Notes: generated by a model from the letters alone, not told the origin. 64,000 bases of DNA from Eudorina sp. 2006-703-Eu-15 (GCA_003117195.1 BDSI01000048.1:335477-399476), one strand, 5' to 3'. Positions 13,301 to 24,866 are shown, numbered from the stretch's first letter. A program made the numbers and translations.

Positions 13301-14915
13301 ATTTCCTGATGACCGGATTCCATGCGTGTGGGGCATGCCCGATGAACCCGCTGCAGGCACTGCGGACGCGCCTACAACATGGACCAGCAGTACGACGGCC
13401 CCCTCATCACTCAGCTCACGCAGTACGACAAGCAGGGTTCCGTACCCACGAAAAAGAAGGTCAGCAGCACGCACGCCGCGAGGTGTGCCGTTATGACATC
13501 CCGGATCCCGCGCGCACCGCGGGCGGCATGTTTGCAACAAATGTCCCTCCCGCTGGGCAAACATGCATGTCCTTCATCGATCTCCGGGTGATGATGATGA
13601 CGTGCGGGCGGCAGGGGCCCCTGCACACGACCTGCTGGGTAGCGAACTAGATAGCTAGCTAGGCATGTGTATGGCATTTTCGAGACGTTCGGCGGGGGCG
13701 GCCCGTTCTGCTTATTACTTGTGAGCCTGGGTGCTGCTTCGAGCTGCTTCTTGCTTGCGTCCGCGCTGGTCACGCAAACGAATGTACGTACATGTCACGC
13801 GCGCACGCGTGCACGCACGCACGCGGCGCACGCAGGAAGGAGCTGTGGGCGACGCCATCATGCGGGCGGAGCTCCTGGGCGCTTCCGGGGGAGCGCCGCC
13901 GCCGACGGTGTGGCAGCAGCAGCAGGTGGGGCAGCAGCAGCAGAAGAGCGGCAAGTTTGCCGGCAGCCCGTCCATGCGTGTGCCAGCAACAGCCGGCGGA
14001 GCGGCAGCAGGCGCCGCCGCCGCCGCCGGGCCGCAGTCGGCGCCGCCGTCCGCGAAGCTGCTGGAGCAGTTCGGCTCCGTGGCCGCGCAGAAGAGCTTCA
14101 AGGTGGCCGGCGGCGGCGGCGGCGGCGCCGGTGGCGGCGACTCATCATCCCTGCTGGCCTCCGCGCCTTCCGGCAGCTTCTTCGCCACGGACCCCACGCC
14201 AGTGCTGGCGATGCAGCCGATGCCGAAGGATCCGCCGCCGCCCCTGGCGGCGGAGCAGCGGTCGCAGCCGGTGCCGGGTTCGATGGCGGCGGCACAGAGG
14301 AGCGGACCGCTGCTGGCGATGGGCTCTCAGGGCCTGCTGGCATCGGCGGGCTCGGGGGCACTGCAGCAGCAGCAGAAGCGGTCGGGTGCGCTGGAGATGC
14401 AGAAGAGCGGCGGCTTTGGCGGCGGCGGTGGCGGCGGCGGCGGTGGAGGTGGAGGTGGGCTGTCGCCCAGGCCGTCTGCGTCAGTGTTCGACGGCCAGCC
14501 AACAACAGGTGCGTTGCAGGCGTGGAAGGGCGGGGTGTACGGCAGCGGCGCGGCGTCGGGGGGATTGTTGCAGCGGCGGGGGTCGGTGGCGTCGGTGGGG
14601 TCGTCGTCGGACGGCCGCCCGGCGGCGGCGGCGGCGGCGGCGCTGCCGTCCAAGCTGTCATCGTCGCGGCAGCAGCAGCAGCAGCAGCAGCTCCAGTTGC
14701 CAGGTATGCCATTCTCAAAGTCGGAAAGCGACCTGAGGTCAGTGGGCGGCGGCGGCGAGGTCGTCATCAGCGCGCGTGGCGAGAAATGCGACACGGTGTC
14801 GTCGACGGGGGTGGTGCGACTGGACGGCGAGAGAGGGGCGGGGCTGGCACCCGCCGGCGGGAGTACTTGTGTGCCGTACACGTGCGCGGATGCGAAGTTG
14901 CTGCTGGATGTGTAG
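4338..14915 (+). CDS. AMT: Ammonium transporter (AMT/Amt family)
   Basis: Membrane channel/transporter for ammonium uptake, expected in the plasma membrane or a plastid membrane. I read 16 exons: 4338-4457, 4540-4608, 4770-4793, 5786-5883, 6407-6510, 6986-7087, 7719-7880, 9228-9354, 10701-10842, 11193-11304, 11877-11924, 12318-12397, 12579-12731, 12978-13036, 13357-13459 and 13836-14915. Phases agree at every join and the sum is 2583 nt, or 860 aa plus stop. Family marks are the GSVAER loop, the [13 protein letters not shown] signature (Asp212, first pore His220), [11 protein letters not shown] (second pore His379) and the cytosolic GLDISRH segment (Ser466). About 11 membrane segments lie between residues 45 and 445. 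The ATG at 4338 opens a 40-aa N-terminal exon. The last exon gives a very long Ala/Gly/Gln/Ser tail. The family is certain; the paralogue number is not. Confidence 0.93.
4770..4793 (+). other. AMT: 24-nt micro-exon of the AMT gene
   Basis: Flanked by ttgattgcag and gtaaggt, this exon codes for VMHGGFAM, the middle of the first core membrane helix. That segment is found in essentially all Amt proteins (compare FMQAGFAML-like sequences). It joins exons 4540-4608 and 5786-5883 in phase 0. Without it the helix would lack its glycine-rich half. An ORF-based gene finder would probably miss it. Confidence 0.85.
6670..6955 (+). repeat. 25-bp minisatellite in AMT intron 5
   Basis: About 11 copies of a C-rich 25-bp unit containing tcatgccccgg and ttcctcccc lie between AMT exons 6407-6510 and 6986-7087. 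A few copies vary (ctgcctcc for cttcctcc; cccgtcatg for ccctcatg). The array keeps three frames open, which produces spurious Pro-rich ORFs. Confidence 0.9.
8096..8786 (+). repeat. 16-bp minisatellite array in AMT intron 7
   Basis: About 43 head-to-tail copies of ctagggatgagcccag fill roughly 690 bp of the intron between exons 7719-7880 and 9228-9354. Copies are nearly identical. Exceptions are single-base losses near 8322 and 8585 and one g-for-a change near 8750. There are no spacers between units, so it is not a CRISPR array. Confidence 0.97.
9395..10300 (+). repeat. CTAC tetranucleotide array in AMT intron 8
   Basis: About 900 bp of (CTAC)n is interrupted by patches of CTAG and occasional CTGC or CTAT units. 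It sits just after the donor of exon 9228-9354 and ends about 400 bp before exon 10701-10842. Blocks of CTAG variants recur (near 9480, 9660-9725, 9775, 9975-10020, 10070-10090, 10200), which suggests that the array also grew by duplication of larger segments. Confidence 0.97.
13836..14915 (+). other. AMT: Low-complexity C-terminal tail exon of the AMT gene
   Basis: This exon adds 359 residues after the conserved C-terminal regulatory segment. It is rich in Ala, Gly, Ser and Gln, with runs of Gln (about 13912-13940, 14361-14376, 14670-14690) and Gly (about 14105-14130, 14414-14460), and recurring QKSG/QRSG motifs. No membrane segment is visible. Amt proteins usually end within a few dozen residues of this point, so the tail is an unusual lineage-specific extension. 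The stop is TAG at 14913-14915. Confidence 0.75.
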
Positions 14916-16109
14916 AGTGCGTGCGTGCGTGCGTGCCGGCGGGCGCGCATACGTACATACCATTCATGTCGGTCTGGATGGGCCCTTGCTTCATCGATGT
15001 CGACGACTGATAACCTCCTCGCTTGCTGGGCAACTGCGTAAACTGCGGGGTCGGGTAGGTGGGCCCCGATGGCGGTACGTGGCTAGTGCGTGGTCGCTCG
15101 GTGGGTTTGCTGCGTGCGCTTGCTTACTGGCTTTATTTGCTTGACTGTCTCCATCCGGCGGCCTTCGTTCGCTTGCTTCCATGCTTCGGTCGCTTTCCGT
15201 CCGTCCCTGACTGGCCTCCCACAAGACCTACCTAGGTACCTAGCCACCTACCTGCAGGAGTAATTAATGACGTCGAGCTCGTGATGACACCTGTGTGACC
15301 TTTAGACGGTTAATTTTGTTTTGTCGTATTGTTGCGCACGCCGAGCTTGGAACGACGCACGGAAGTGCGGCGGGTTCACATATATACGGCAGCCACCGTA
15401 CATACGATAGATCGCCGCCGGCTCGACATCGATAGCATGCATGACGGAGAACCTCTATCCATCGAACTACCCAGGATCACCCTTGCCTGCTGCCTAGCAA
15501 ATGTATTATTGGAGAGCAGTAGTTATAGCCAGTGCAGGCGTACCGGCCCCTACCTCCCTGCCTACCTCAAGGGTGACTGCCATCCCGCATGATTTTTTCT
15601 GCCGTACGTATTAGTAACGAGCTGTACTACCTTCAATCTGAGAGTCTTAGTATTCGTATTATTACCACAATTATTATTACGAACCTCTGTCTTAGCATGG
15701 TATGTATGTCGCCTCAGTTGATTTTACCTTGGTGTACCTACATGCATGTGTCTTCCGCCGATCACGCATGCACGTACGGCTGATGAACTTGCTTACTTGT
15801 GCATCGCGCTCGGCAATCGATCGATTTGTTCCTCAAATGAAGGCCCGTGAGATGCGCACGCCCCGTGCATCTATCTCGTGTTTGCCTGACTTGCTTCTTT
15901 GCTTGTGTGGCGGGAGATTTCGGATCCGTGGGTGCGCCACGCAACTACGCCAACGTCTTAAGTTGTATGCACGTACTATCTAGTCACGTAACCATACATG
16001 TCTGGTCACACGGAGGGTTTATGTATGTACGTATGTATAACTAGATTACACGGTCGGATAGATCGCGAGTTGGTCACAGCAAGCGGTTTGTCTCATGCAT
16101 GTATGTTTA

Positions 16110-16113
<4 letters not shown>

Positions 16114-16196
<83 letters not shown>
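16114..16196. repeat. (TA)n dinucleotide tract
   Basis: About 80 bp of uninterrupted TA dinucleotides. The tract can extrude a cruciform and is expected to vary in length. Confidence 0.97.
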
Positions 16197-16199
<3 letters not shown>

Positions 16200-17460
16200 T
16201 ATATATGCGTATGCATGTACGTTCTGGCACGCATGCACGCAATGGATGGGTTGCGTTGATCGACGACTGCGTGCGCGGGTGGCGCGACGGATGGAAAGTT
16301 GGTTGGTCGGAGTGATGAGTTGATTGGCGACGGGGCGGGGTGATGTTTGTTTGGTGTATGCACGCACGTACGTATGTGTGTATTGACGTTTATGATATGT
16401 CGCTCGGTATTATTATGATTGTTAATGTTTGATTGCGCCCGGCAGGTTCGTTCATTTAGGTTTATCACGTGTGGGCGGGCGTACGTGGTCAGTACGCACG
16501 TCACCGCGCGGGGTCGATAGATAAAGCCGTGTATGTGATGTGGCTCGCTGGGACGTGTTCATTTTTCCTGGTCCTGACAATCGCTGGAAGGTAAGAATAT
16601 AAGTAAAGCACGCACGCACACACATGCCGGCATTACAGCTTCTTTGACATCAATCGCACGGCCATGCATGTGACAAGTAAGAAAGGTGTCTCTTATCGAT
16701 CTCGTTGCTGCTGCTGGTTGCATGCATCGGTGGGTTGGTAATCAGCGAGGGGCTCAGTCGTTGGAACGGTGTGCAACAGGTGGACAGGCTGCTGGCCGGT
16801 TTAACTTCGGACGGAGGAGCTCGAGTCGGTCGGTTGGACTCCCAGTCAGAGAATCTGAAACCTGGAATTGTCAATGAAAATAAATTGTATGAAATCTAGG
16901 ATAAATAATGTGCTCTAGTATGTCGTCACCAATCCCACGCTATCGAACACGCACGTGCGCGCTCACTTTTTTATGCTGAGCGGCGGTGGGCATGCCGGTT
17001 GAGAGGTGGGAGTGATGAACCAGCAAGTGCCACCGGTCCACGCACGGGTTTCATTTCTGATTTCTTTCCTGCGTAGATAACTGGATTTTGAAGGCATCTG
17101 CTGGCGGCCGGTCAGATTGGCTCGCTGGATGCTGGCTGGCCGTCCGATGTGTAGCGCCATTCGATCACCATATGGCTATATAGTTTTTTAAATTTGCCGC
17201 ATGATGGTCCATGCGCTGGAGAAACGAGCGAGTAGATGTGTCCCATCCATCCATCAGCCCCTGTGCGTGTCGGCGGCGGGCGCTGCTGGATTTAAAAATC
17301 CGAACTTTCAAACCGTTCACAGCGGGCATCCATGCAAAAAATATTATTACTTATAATAAATTAGCGCTGAGTATATATGCTCGCTTCGGCATTTGCTATT
17401 TGCGGATATCTGAATCCGTAATATAGGAGGGCCTTCGTTCGTTGCCGGTTTAGTTTGAAG

Positions 17461-17507
17461 GCGTCCGCCCGCCTTCCCAAGGGAAGCAAGGGAAGGCGGG
17501 CGGACGC
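17461..17507. repeat. Perfect 18-bp hairpin
   Basis: The arm gcgtccgcccgccttccc (17461-17478) is exactly complementary to gggaaggcgggcggacgc (17490-17507), with an 11-base loop between them. It lies far from any recognised gene. It could be a foldback element, a small-RNA precursor or a transcription end structure; nothing in the sequence decides between these. Confidence 0.85.
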
Positions 17508-18935
17508 GATCGATCTACCCGGGGTCCCTGCCTCGCAGACTGCCTGCCTGCTGGCGGACTATCTACTAGATGTATGGATGGTTGGATTCATGATAACTGC
17601 CGGATGACGACCTGTATGTCCAAACCCCGTTACACATGCCACGCCGGCGCGGTCGCGTGCGCCCAAGCGCACGCGGTCGTACACATTGCTGTGCTTCCTC
17701 GGCTGCTGCAACTAATCTGCGCTGTAAATGATACTGACTGTATGCTGACTCACAAAACGGTGTATTCGTTGTGCCCCTGCAGCTGTCGACGGCAGGTCAC
17801 CCTCGCGCAGCCGCAGCGCCAAAAACTCGGTTGTCCCGCTCCCCGGAGGGGCTGGCCGGGCGGCGGGCGGCGGAGTGGCGGGCGCGTTCGACGATGACGG
17901 TGACATCAGCGTCCATCGACTGAACAACTAACTGACGGTACGGAAGCTCGAACAAAGCTGTACGGTAAGGAAACGGCCATATATGCGTGTCCAGCAGCCA
18001 GCACCATGCCCTGGGATCGATCCGCACGGCCCGCCGCCTGCTGCCCGCGCCTATCATTATTATGCACGACCGCTGTCCACCTATGGGCGTTCATGGAGGG
18101 TTGGAGTATGTACGCACGTGCTTGCGCGTTGCAGCACCACTGTGCTGATGGTGATGGCGGCGATGGCGGTGATGGATGACGGAGACGGTTTCCCTAGGCG
18201 GCGGTCGGTTTATCATGGCGCTTGCCAGGGTAATAGGTAGGTAATAAGGTAATAACTCGCCGCGTGGAGGTAGCAAGCAGGAGCCCAATGGCTAAGACAA
18301 GCAATCGAGCTGCTGCTGTCGGCGGGGCGGAGCTGTCCGGTGGTTTTGTCATCGAGTCAGAGTACACTTGTACGTACAACGAAGTGCGTGTGTGTGGGTG
18401 TGTGTGTGTGGGGGGGTGTTATTAAGGCAGGCAGGACAGGAGTGCGTGACATGCGAGGGGCCGATTGGCGCCCGATTAGTTGGCCCGTATGCGTATATAA
18501 TATACCCATTGCCCGAACCCTAAAAGAAAAGAAGGCTGCGGTGTCGGAAGAGCGCTGTTGGGTGTGTGTGTGTGTGTGGGGGGGTGTATTCGGCTACCAT
18601 GCATGTAGCGGTGATGGTGCACTGCGAAAGTGTTTGCGACAGGTGGGTTGTCGTCCTTCCTGGAGCAACGACGATGGCTTTTCGAAAATTTGCTTGTGTG
18701 TACGACTGGCGGGCGGGCACGCAAATGCCAGCAAACACACATGAAGACCCTGCTGCTGCCCGGCACGGACCGGTCATCAGGAGGCGGCCTTGATTGTACG
18801 GCCATGCCGTACTTCAATTATGGCGGACTTCATAAACATGAAGCCAACATTCGTAAAGGCGCGCATGGGGGCCTGGAGGGCGCGGCGGCGGTATCGATAC
18901 CAACGGACGGCAGCAGGTCCGTATATGCTAGCTAG

Positions 18936-19033
18936 AGCCTGGCTAGCCATGTATCGCCAGAGTGAATGAGTGATGACGTCACGCTACCCGGGGGATAGTG
19001 ACGTCATTCGCGCTAGCGGTGACTAGCCAGGCT
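18936..19033. mobile_element. MITE-like imperfect palindrome
   Basis: This 98-bp segment has 11-bp terminal inverted repeats (agcctggctag at 18936-18946, ctagccaggct at 19023-19033). Inner inverted segments each carry the octamer TGACGTCA (18974-18981 and 18999-19006). It has no coding capacity. Clear target-site duplications were not recognised. A small non-autonomous DNA transposon is the simplest reading. Confidence 0.55.
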
Positions 19034-19897
19034 TTGCTTACAACTGACGGTACGTGATGAGCGCGGCCTTGATTGGGCGGCCAAGCGCTTGCTTGCCATG
19101 TACGTGAAGGCCTGTATGCATTGGGATGACCCGTGCGTGGGCTAGCTGCTGTCGGGGCGTATCACCGCGCGGTACGTACGTAGCGCCCTGAAATTGCTGC
19201 TGCCTGGACCGGTTCGTTATTAGCGACCGCCGGGGGGTCCGAGAGTCAGAAGGGGATGGAGAGCGAGGAATGGCGGCGGCAACCTGGATGGCACTTCGGA
19301 ATCCAGCGGAACGAAATTGGGCGTCCAGGAATGGGGCACCTGTATGTGCGTGCACCGAAGGTCGGTCATCAGGCCATATCGCCTTTCCAATTCCGGTCAT
19401 TATTGCGTTTGATTGAGCGGCAAACCACACGGGTAATAGGACCTTGCTTTGATGACCTCGCCCACGGCCGTCGCTCGGGTGGGGAGGTTCGACTTGGCGT
19501 GTAGAGGCAGGCCAGCATGCATGGACTCCGAAACGCTGCTGGCATCTTCAGCAAGCAAGCCCAAAGCTGCGCTGCCTAGCTAAGCTGCCCCGGCGTTAGG
19601 GTAGCGGAGCTGCTTGCGTTCGTGAGGATTGCCAGTGAACTTGGGAAGAAATTTCTGAAACGATTGTGGTCTTGATTGGTCGCTGTGGTTTGCGTCGGCA
19701 TTCATTGTCTGTTCCTCGAAGCTAATAAGCGGCGATGACACAGACGGGCGACGCACGCGTGTCGGTATAGCGTAGGTGCATCGGTTCCGTCCGTGGCTGT
19801 ATGTATTCGCCATGAGGGATGTTGCCGCACATGGTCTCGCTCGCTGTCACAATGAGTTGACGTACATGCCTACACAGAGATCACGACGTTTGGCCGT

Positions 19898-21312
19898 ATG
19901 ATGGCACAGCTAAATGACATCACCGCCGGCCGCTTAGAGGTGGCCTCTCCGGCATCAGCTACACCGCTCGTCCTGGAGAGCAGCGTGTTTGACGAGAATA
20001 CCGGCCGTATTGTCTACTCCGTCAAATGCTTCGTGGTTGTGCTCCAGCAGGCAGCCGTGGCGCCCGTTGTGCCGCCCGCTGTGCCACCCGTGCCGGTCGA
20101 CGAGGCGCGCGCCCTGACCAACATCACCATCACCACCGTTAACACTCCGACGATACCGCCGCTTCCCCAACCAACGCCCGAAGGGAACCCTAGTGGGCCA
20201 TCAGCCGGCCTTCGTTGGTCTATGGGTCCCGGACCAAGCCGACACAGGCGCCGTTACCCGCCAACGTCATCAAGTGGAAAGCTCTCGCGGCATCGCAAGT
20301 CGCAATCTGGGATGCGCAGGTGCGGCCCGTCTTGGTGGTCGCCAAGCCCATCTTGGAGCGTTCCGGTTGGACGTACAACGACACTATGGCACAGGACTTG
20401 GGCGAGGCCGTGGCGGCCATGCCCCAGGTGGACGACACTGATGTCAACACTCGCAGAGGCGAGCTCATGTGAGTTGGTGTCTGTGCTCAAGGGATGCTCT
20501 GCGTGCTGGAAAGTTCATCTCAGTTGCTCTGCTGATTGTCGCAGCATGTGTGTTGCACTGAAAGGCATGTATTAACCTTGCGTCTTGTTTCTAATTTGTC
20601 TTTCCACGCAGCCGGCACCTGCTGCTCGGCACTTGCCCGACGTTCTCGGCAGCGATCCGGGTGCTGGCGCTATTCAACAGTAAGTGGCTTGATCAAATGC
20701 ACGACTTGCTGGGCTTGGTGTGGATGCCGACCTGCAGCATTTGTCCTTTGACGTGTGCAGTGCAACCAAGCAACCACGCACTGAGGCGGTACGGTGGTGG
20801 ACAAGGTAAGATTGAGAGTGGGGCCGTACATGTTGGACTTAGCACTATCAAGTTGTGTGCAAACCAAGAAGACGCCTACAATATTTCTGTTCCACTGACA
20901 CCTCTGCCCCGCCTGTTGGCAAGCAGGTCACGTTCGCGACAAGGCCGTGGTGGGGCCGTCGGAGGGTGGCGCTGTCCAGATGGCCGCTCGCCTGGGTGCC
21001 GCCTTGGCGCAAGTGGAGGAGGAGGACGAGGAGGAGGAGGGCGGGCCTCCAGTGCCTGGGGCGCCCGGCGGTGCTTACGGTGGCCCTGGGGGGGGTGCCT
21101 CGCCGCCTCAGTCGCCAACTCATTCGCAAAGCTCCAGCAGCGACGACGGCAGGGAGAAGCCTGTGGGAGACGAGGATGAGGAGGTCAAACGGGCTGCTAA
21201 GCGGAATCGAAAAGATAAGCAAGCATGTGAGGCCAAGAAATCTAAGGCCAGCAAGCCTGATAAGGCCAGGAAGCCTGATAAGGCCAAGAAGCCTAAGGCC
21301 AGCAGGCGCTAG
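19898..21312 (+). CDS. Hypothetical protein with acidic stretch and Lys-rich tail
   Basis: I do not recognise this gene. A spliced reading uses exons 19898-20095, 20248-20468, 20612-20679, 20761-20805 and 20927-21312, totalling 918 nt (305 aa plus stop TAG). The last three joins have good donors (gtgagt, gtaagt, gtaag) and CAG acceptors. The first intron (donor gtcgac, 152 bp) was chosen because it restores frame, and it is weaker. Residues about 45-66 are Pro/Val-rich. The middle (about 67-165) looks like a compact alpha-helical region. Near residue 205 there is an EEEDEEEEGG stretch. The last 40 residues are Lys/Ala/Pro-rich with repeated KPDKA units, like a histone H1 tail or a nuclear-localisation region. 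It could be a nuclear protein or a transposon-derived protein. The start codon is uncertain: upstream in-frame codons continue to an acceptor-like tacacag at about 19877. Confidence 0.55.
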
Positions 21313-21440
21313 CTTGGTACACGTGGGATGTGATGTTTGGGCGTACGGGTAGGCTATGGCAGAGGTAGAGGGTTGGAGCGTGCTGGGGCGGGGCAGCGCC
21401 AGGCAGTGCGACGGGGCCGCGTATGGCAGGGGTGAGGCGG

Positions 21441-21556
21441 GGCCGCGCGGGGCAGGGCAGGGCGGGGCGGGGCCGCGCGGGGCAGGGCAGGGCGGGGCGG
21501 GGCCGCGCGGGGCAGGGCAGGGCGGGGCGGGGCCGCGCGGGGCAGGGCAGGGCGGG
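21441..21556. repeat. 30-bp GC-rich minisatellite
   Basis: About four head-to-tail copies of a 30-bp unit built from ggccgcgcgg, ggcagggcag and ggcggggcgg, almost identical to each other. It lies 130 bp downstream of the unknown gene's stop codon. Confidence 0.93.
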
Positions 21557-21627
21557 GTCCTACGGGGCATGGTGCTGGTGCGATTGTTCGGGAGCAGGTG
21601 CTGGGACCAATAACTGGCGCTACACGG

Positions 21628-21955
21628 ATGTCTTTGGTATTGGCTTTGGGTCTCTCTTTGGATCCCTCTTTGGGTCCACTTTGGGTCCATGTTCGGCTGC
21701 GACTTTGGATGCCTCTTGGCATGTGTCTTCGGCTTTGTCTTTGTGGCTGTCTTCGACTCGTCTTTGGAAGGTCCTTTGCGACTGCATTTGGATTCTTCTT
21801 CGCGCCGGTCTTTGGCATGTCTTTGGATGTAACCAAAGAGAAAGTCTTCGGAATCATCTTTGGATGACTGCCAGTAGAAGAGCCAGTAGAAGATACCAAC
21901 GAAGAGACAGACAAAGAGACGGGCGAAGAGCTCCCAAAGAGCACCCAAAGAGGTT
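21628..21955. repeat. Foldback-like region of TCTTTGG / CCAAAGA motifs
   Basis: The left part carries many copies of TCTTTGG, TTTGGGTC or TCTTCGG spaced about 10-30 bases apart. The right end carries the reverse forms (ACCAAAGAG at about 21833, CCCAAAGAGCACCCAAAGAGG at about 21932-21952). The transcript could fold back over about 300 bases. No protein family is recognisable in any frame. Confidence 0.55.
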
Positions 21956-24676
21956 CGGTTCCCAGAGTGATGGCTGGGCCTGGAATCCCGCCCGTACGTA
22001 CCCCGAAGATGGCTAGAGGCTCGCTCGGCTCCGGTTTCCGCGCTTCACTCGCTCGCTTCCGGGCGGGGGCGCACTGCGCACGTACGTGCGCTCCAACGAA
22101 CGAATGAACCACGTCGCTAGCCGGCTGCCGCGCGCGTCATCCACCTCGTGGCGAACAATTCTGTGCTCCGAAGTGACCGTCACGTCACAGCGGCGGGGAA
22201 TCCCTGCCAGCGGATTCATTCGTTCATTCGCGCCGCCCCCGGGGCACTGCGAGACTGGCGGCCGCCGCCGCCGCCGCACGTTCGCGTGTTTGTTGAAACT
22301 ACCCGTATATATCTAATTATGACTGCCCTCCGTCATGCGCTCGCAGGATTTGAATGCATGTGGGACTTCTCCGTGCGGGTGTGATGTACGTGCATTTTAT
22401 GTTTTTAGTGAGAAACCCTCCGTACGTGTGTGTGTTCCGTTCCGTACTACGTGCGGCGTGATGATGACGGGGCTGGTCAATCAAGCAAGTAAGCGAGGAT
22501 AAGTTCTTCGTTTCTTTATTGCTTGGTGCATTTATATACACACACACATATATATATATATATGTATGGATGGTGCTGCCGCTGCAACACGGCGGTGCGC
22601 GATACAGACTACATTATATATCCACAATGATCGGCTCCGGAGCCCGGACTAGCTGGCTGGTCTTGATTGAAGTGCATGGCTTAATACGTAGCTAGGCATC
22701 ATCCGTGTGCCGTATACCAGGGCAAGGCCCAGCAGGCCCCACCGACAAGGAAGTGCACGCATGGCTTACTAGGAATCTCTTTACAGCGGACCCGGCGCTA
22801 CAAAGGGGACGCGAACTGGAAGGCGAGTCTTGCGTGCAGCTTACATGCATGTATCCGCCGCATTCGTGAACCGCTCTAGTATTCGTTTAGGGTAGGGCAG
22901 CAGGTTCGTTGTGCGTCTATCTGTCTGTCTGTCTGTCTGTATTGGGATCGAGCGTGTCCGACCTCCGGCGCAAGCGGTGCGTACAAGCAAACAATGTTTC
23001 ACCGTTTATTCGCGGCGAAAATGAACGCTCGCGCGCTGCGTGCGTGGTTAACCGCGCAATCAATATTTTGCAGTATCCTCCGTCTTCCGTCCTCATCAGG
23101 AACACCCAACCAAGCAAGTTGGCTCCGTCGGGGTCCTAACCCAGCCAGCGACATACCGTAATCTAGCTAGGGCGGGTTCAGCCGTTCGTTCAGCACCTAC
23201 CTACCCAGCCACGCACGCGCCCGCGGGTAAGCTAGCCGCCCTATCTAGGGACGGAAGACCTCCTCACGCACAGGCAGGCGCACACGCGCAGCGCGCGCCA
23301 ACCCCCGCCGCCGCCGCCCGCGCTTCCATCCAAATCCCTACACGCCCGTACCATCCAGCGGCCCGTACGCGCGTGGGCGCCGTCCGTGCCCGCCCGGATA
23401 TATGTGATCCCCAAACGAGCAAGCGAGGTAAGGAGCACACAAGCAAGTGTGACGCGTGCTGTGCAATGCAGTGCAGTGCAGTGGTGCCGCCATGTGTACG
23501 GCATGTGTTTAGAGAGAAACCATGTGTGTGTGTGTGTTTGTGCCGCCCTCTACGAACTCCTCCGCTAGCGAGCTATCTCTACACTAACCTATCTACTGCA
23601 CGCGCAGCACGCACCCTTTCGTTCCGTCCATGCCAACTCGCGAGCGCGCATGTCGGCGCATACACACATCTCGGCAGCAGCCCATCCAATAATGCCGATT
23701 CCGGTTCCAGTTCCGGTTACACAGCAGGTCCGTATCCGCTCCCTGTGTAGTTCAAGCAGCTGCGTAGCAGGAACCAGGAACATGCATGGAAGCGTTCAGC
23801 CTATGTACAGCAACGGACTAAGGGTCCTAATCAAGCACCCTGCTGCTGCCCCCAGTTTTCCTCCGGCCGCCTCGCTCGCTAAACGACCCAAGCTTGTTCA
23901 CTACGTGTCATGTAATAAAAAAAGGCGAGAAATGGCTCAACGAACAAACCGCGTCCCGCCACCGCCAACGATTCTTCATGCCGCCCAACCATGCTGCTGC
24001 CAACCGCCGACCTATAACTAACGCTTCGCCGCACATGCTTTGTCGCCAGCCACATACATACGTCCAGCCGCCAGCCACGTACGTACGTCCAGCCGCACAC
24101 CTTTTCCGTACTTCACCAGCCAGTCATCAAGCAATAGCGGCGGGGCGTCAAGAAGCACCAGCAGGGCAACCGCCGATGCCCGACCTAACGAGCTACCGCT
24201 GCTCTGCTGTCCACGAGATGGGTTTTGTTAGATTCGCCGCAGGCCGGACATCAGCGTCCACCTGGATGGCCCTTTCTGCTGACTTGCTTTGTTGTTGCGC
24301 AATCAGCCTTCTCCTCCCTGTTTGATTGGCGCATCCACAGCTTTACACGCAGCCTGCTGGCTGGGCCCTTTCAATTGGCTCTGGGGCCCCCCGAACCCAA
24401 AACAAACAAATACTTCCGTCCTGCGCGCCACACCAGCCGCAAAAGCAAATCGGAACAAAAGCAAATCAGTCAGGAGTACCACGCTGCCGTCGAGCTAGCT
24501 GCCGACGCCGCGGCCACCACCCACACCAACGCATCACACGGCTCAGATCAGGGCCGTCGCAATGTTCGTTGTTGTGAGCGCGGGAACAAACGCAAAATTA
24601 ATTGCCTTGGCGTCTCGGTCGGCAAAGCGGCACACATTGCACACGCCCATGCACACACACCCATGCACGCGCTCCT

Positions 24677-24866
24677 GCCCTGCCCTGCCCTGCCCTGCCC
24701 TGCCCTGCCCTGCCCTGCCCTGCCCTGCCCTGCCCTGCCTGCCCTGCCCTGCCCTGCCCTGCCCTGCCCTGCCCTGCCCTGCCCTGCCCTGCCCTGCCCT
24801 GCCCTGCCCTGCCCTGCCCTGCCCTGCCCTGCCCTGCCCTGCCCTGCCCTGCCCTGCCCTGCCCTG
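24677..24866. repeat. (CCCTG)n pentanucleotide array
   Basis: About 38 copies of a 5-bp unit with a single interruption near 24738 (cctgcctgccc). A pentamer keeps several frames open on both strands, giving artefactual Ala/Leu/Pro/Cys and Gly/Arg/Ala/Gln ORFs. Confidence 0.97.

Larger units (their letters stand above)
14916..19897. other. Spacer between AMT and the small unknown gene
   Basis: I found no supported gene. Open frames are short and lack family motifs. The spacer contains a (TA)n tract (16114-16196), an 18-bp perfect hairpin (17461-17507), two G-rich gtgtgtgtgggggggtgt tracts (about 18393-18420 and 18561-18588), and a MITE-like palindrome (18936-19033). The 3' untranslated region of the AMT mRNA must lie at its left end. 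I saw no TGTAA polyadenylation signal close to the stop. Confidence 0.5.
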
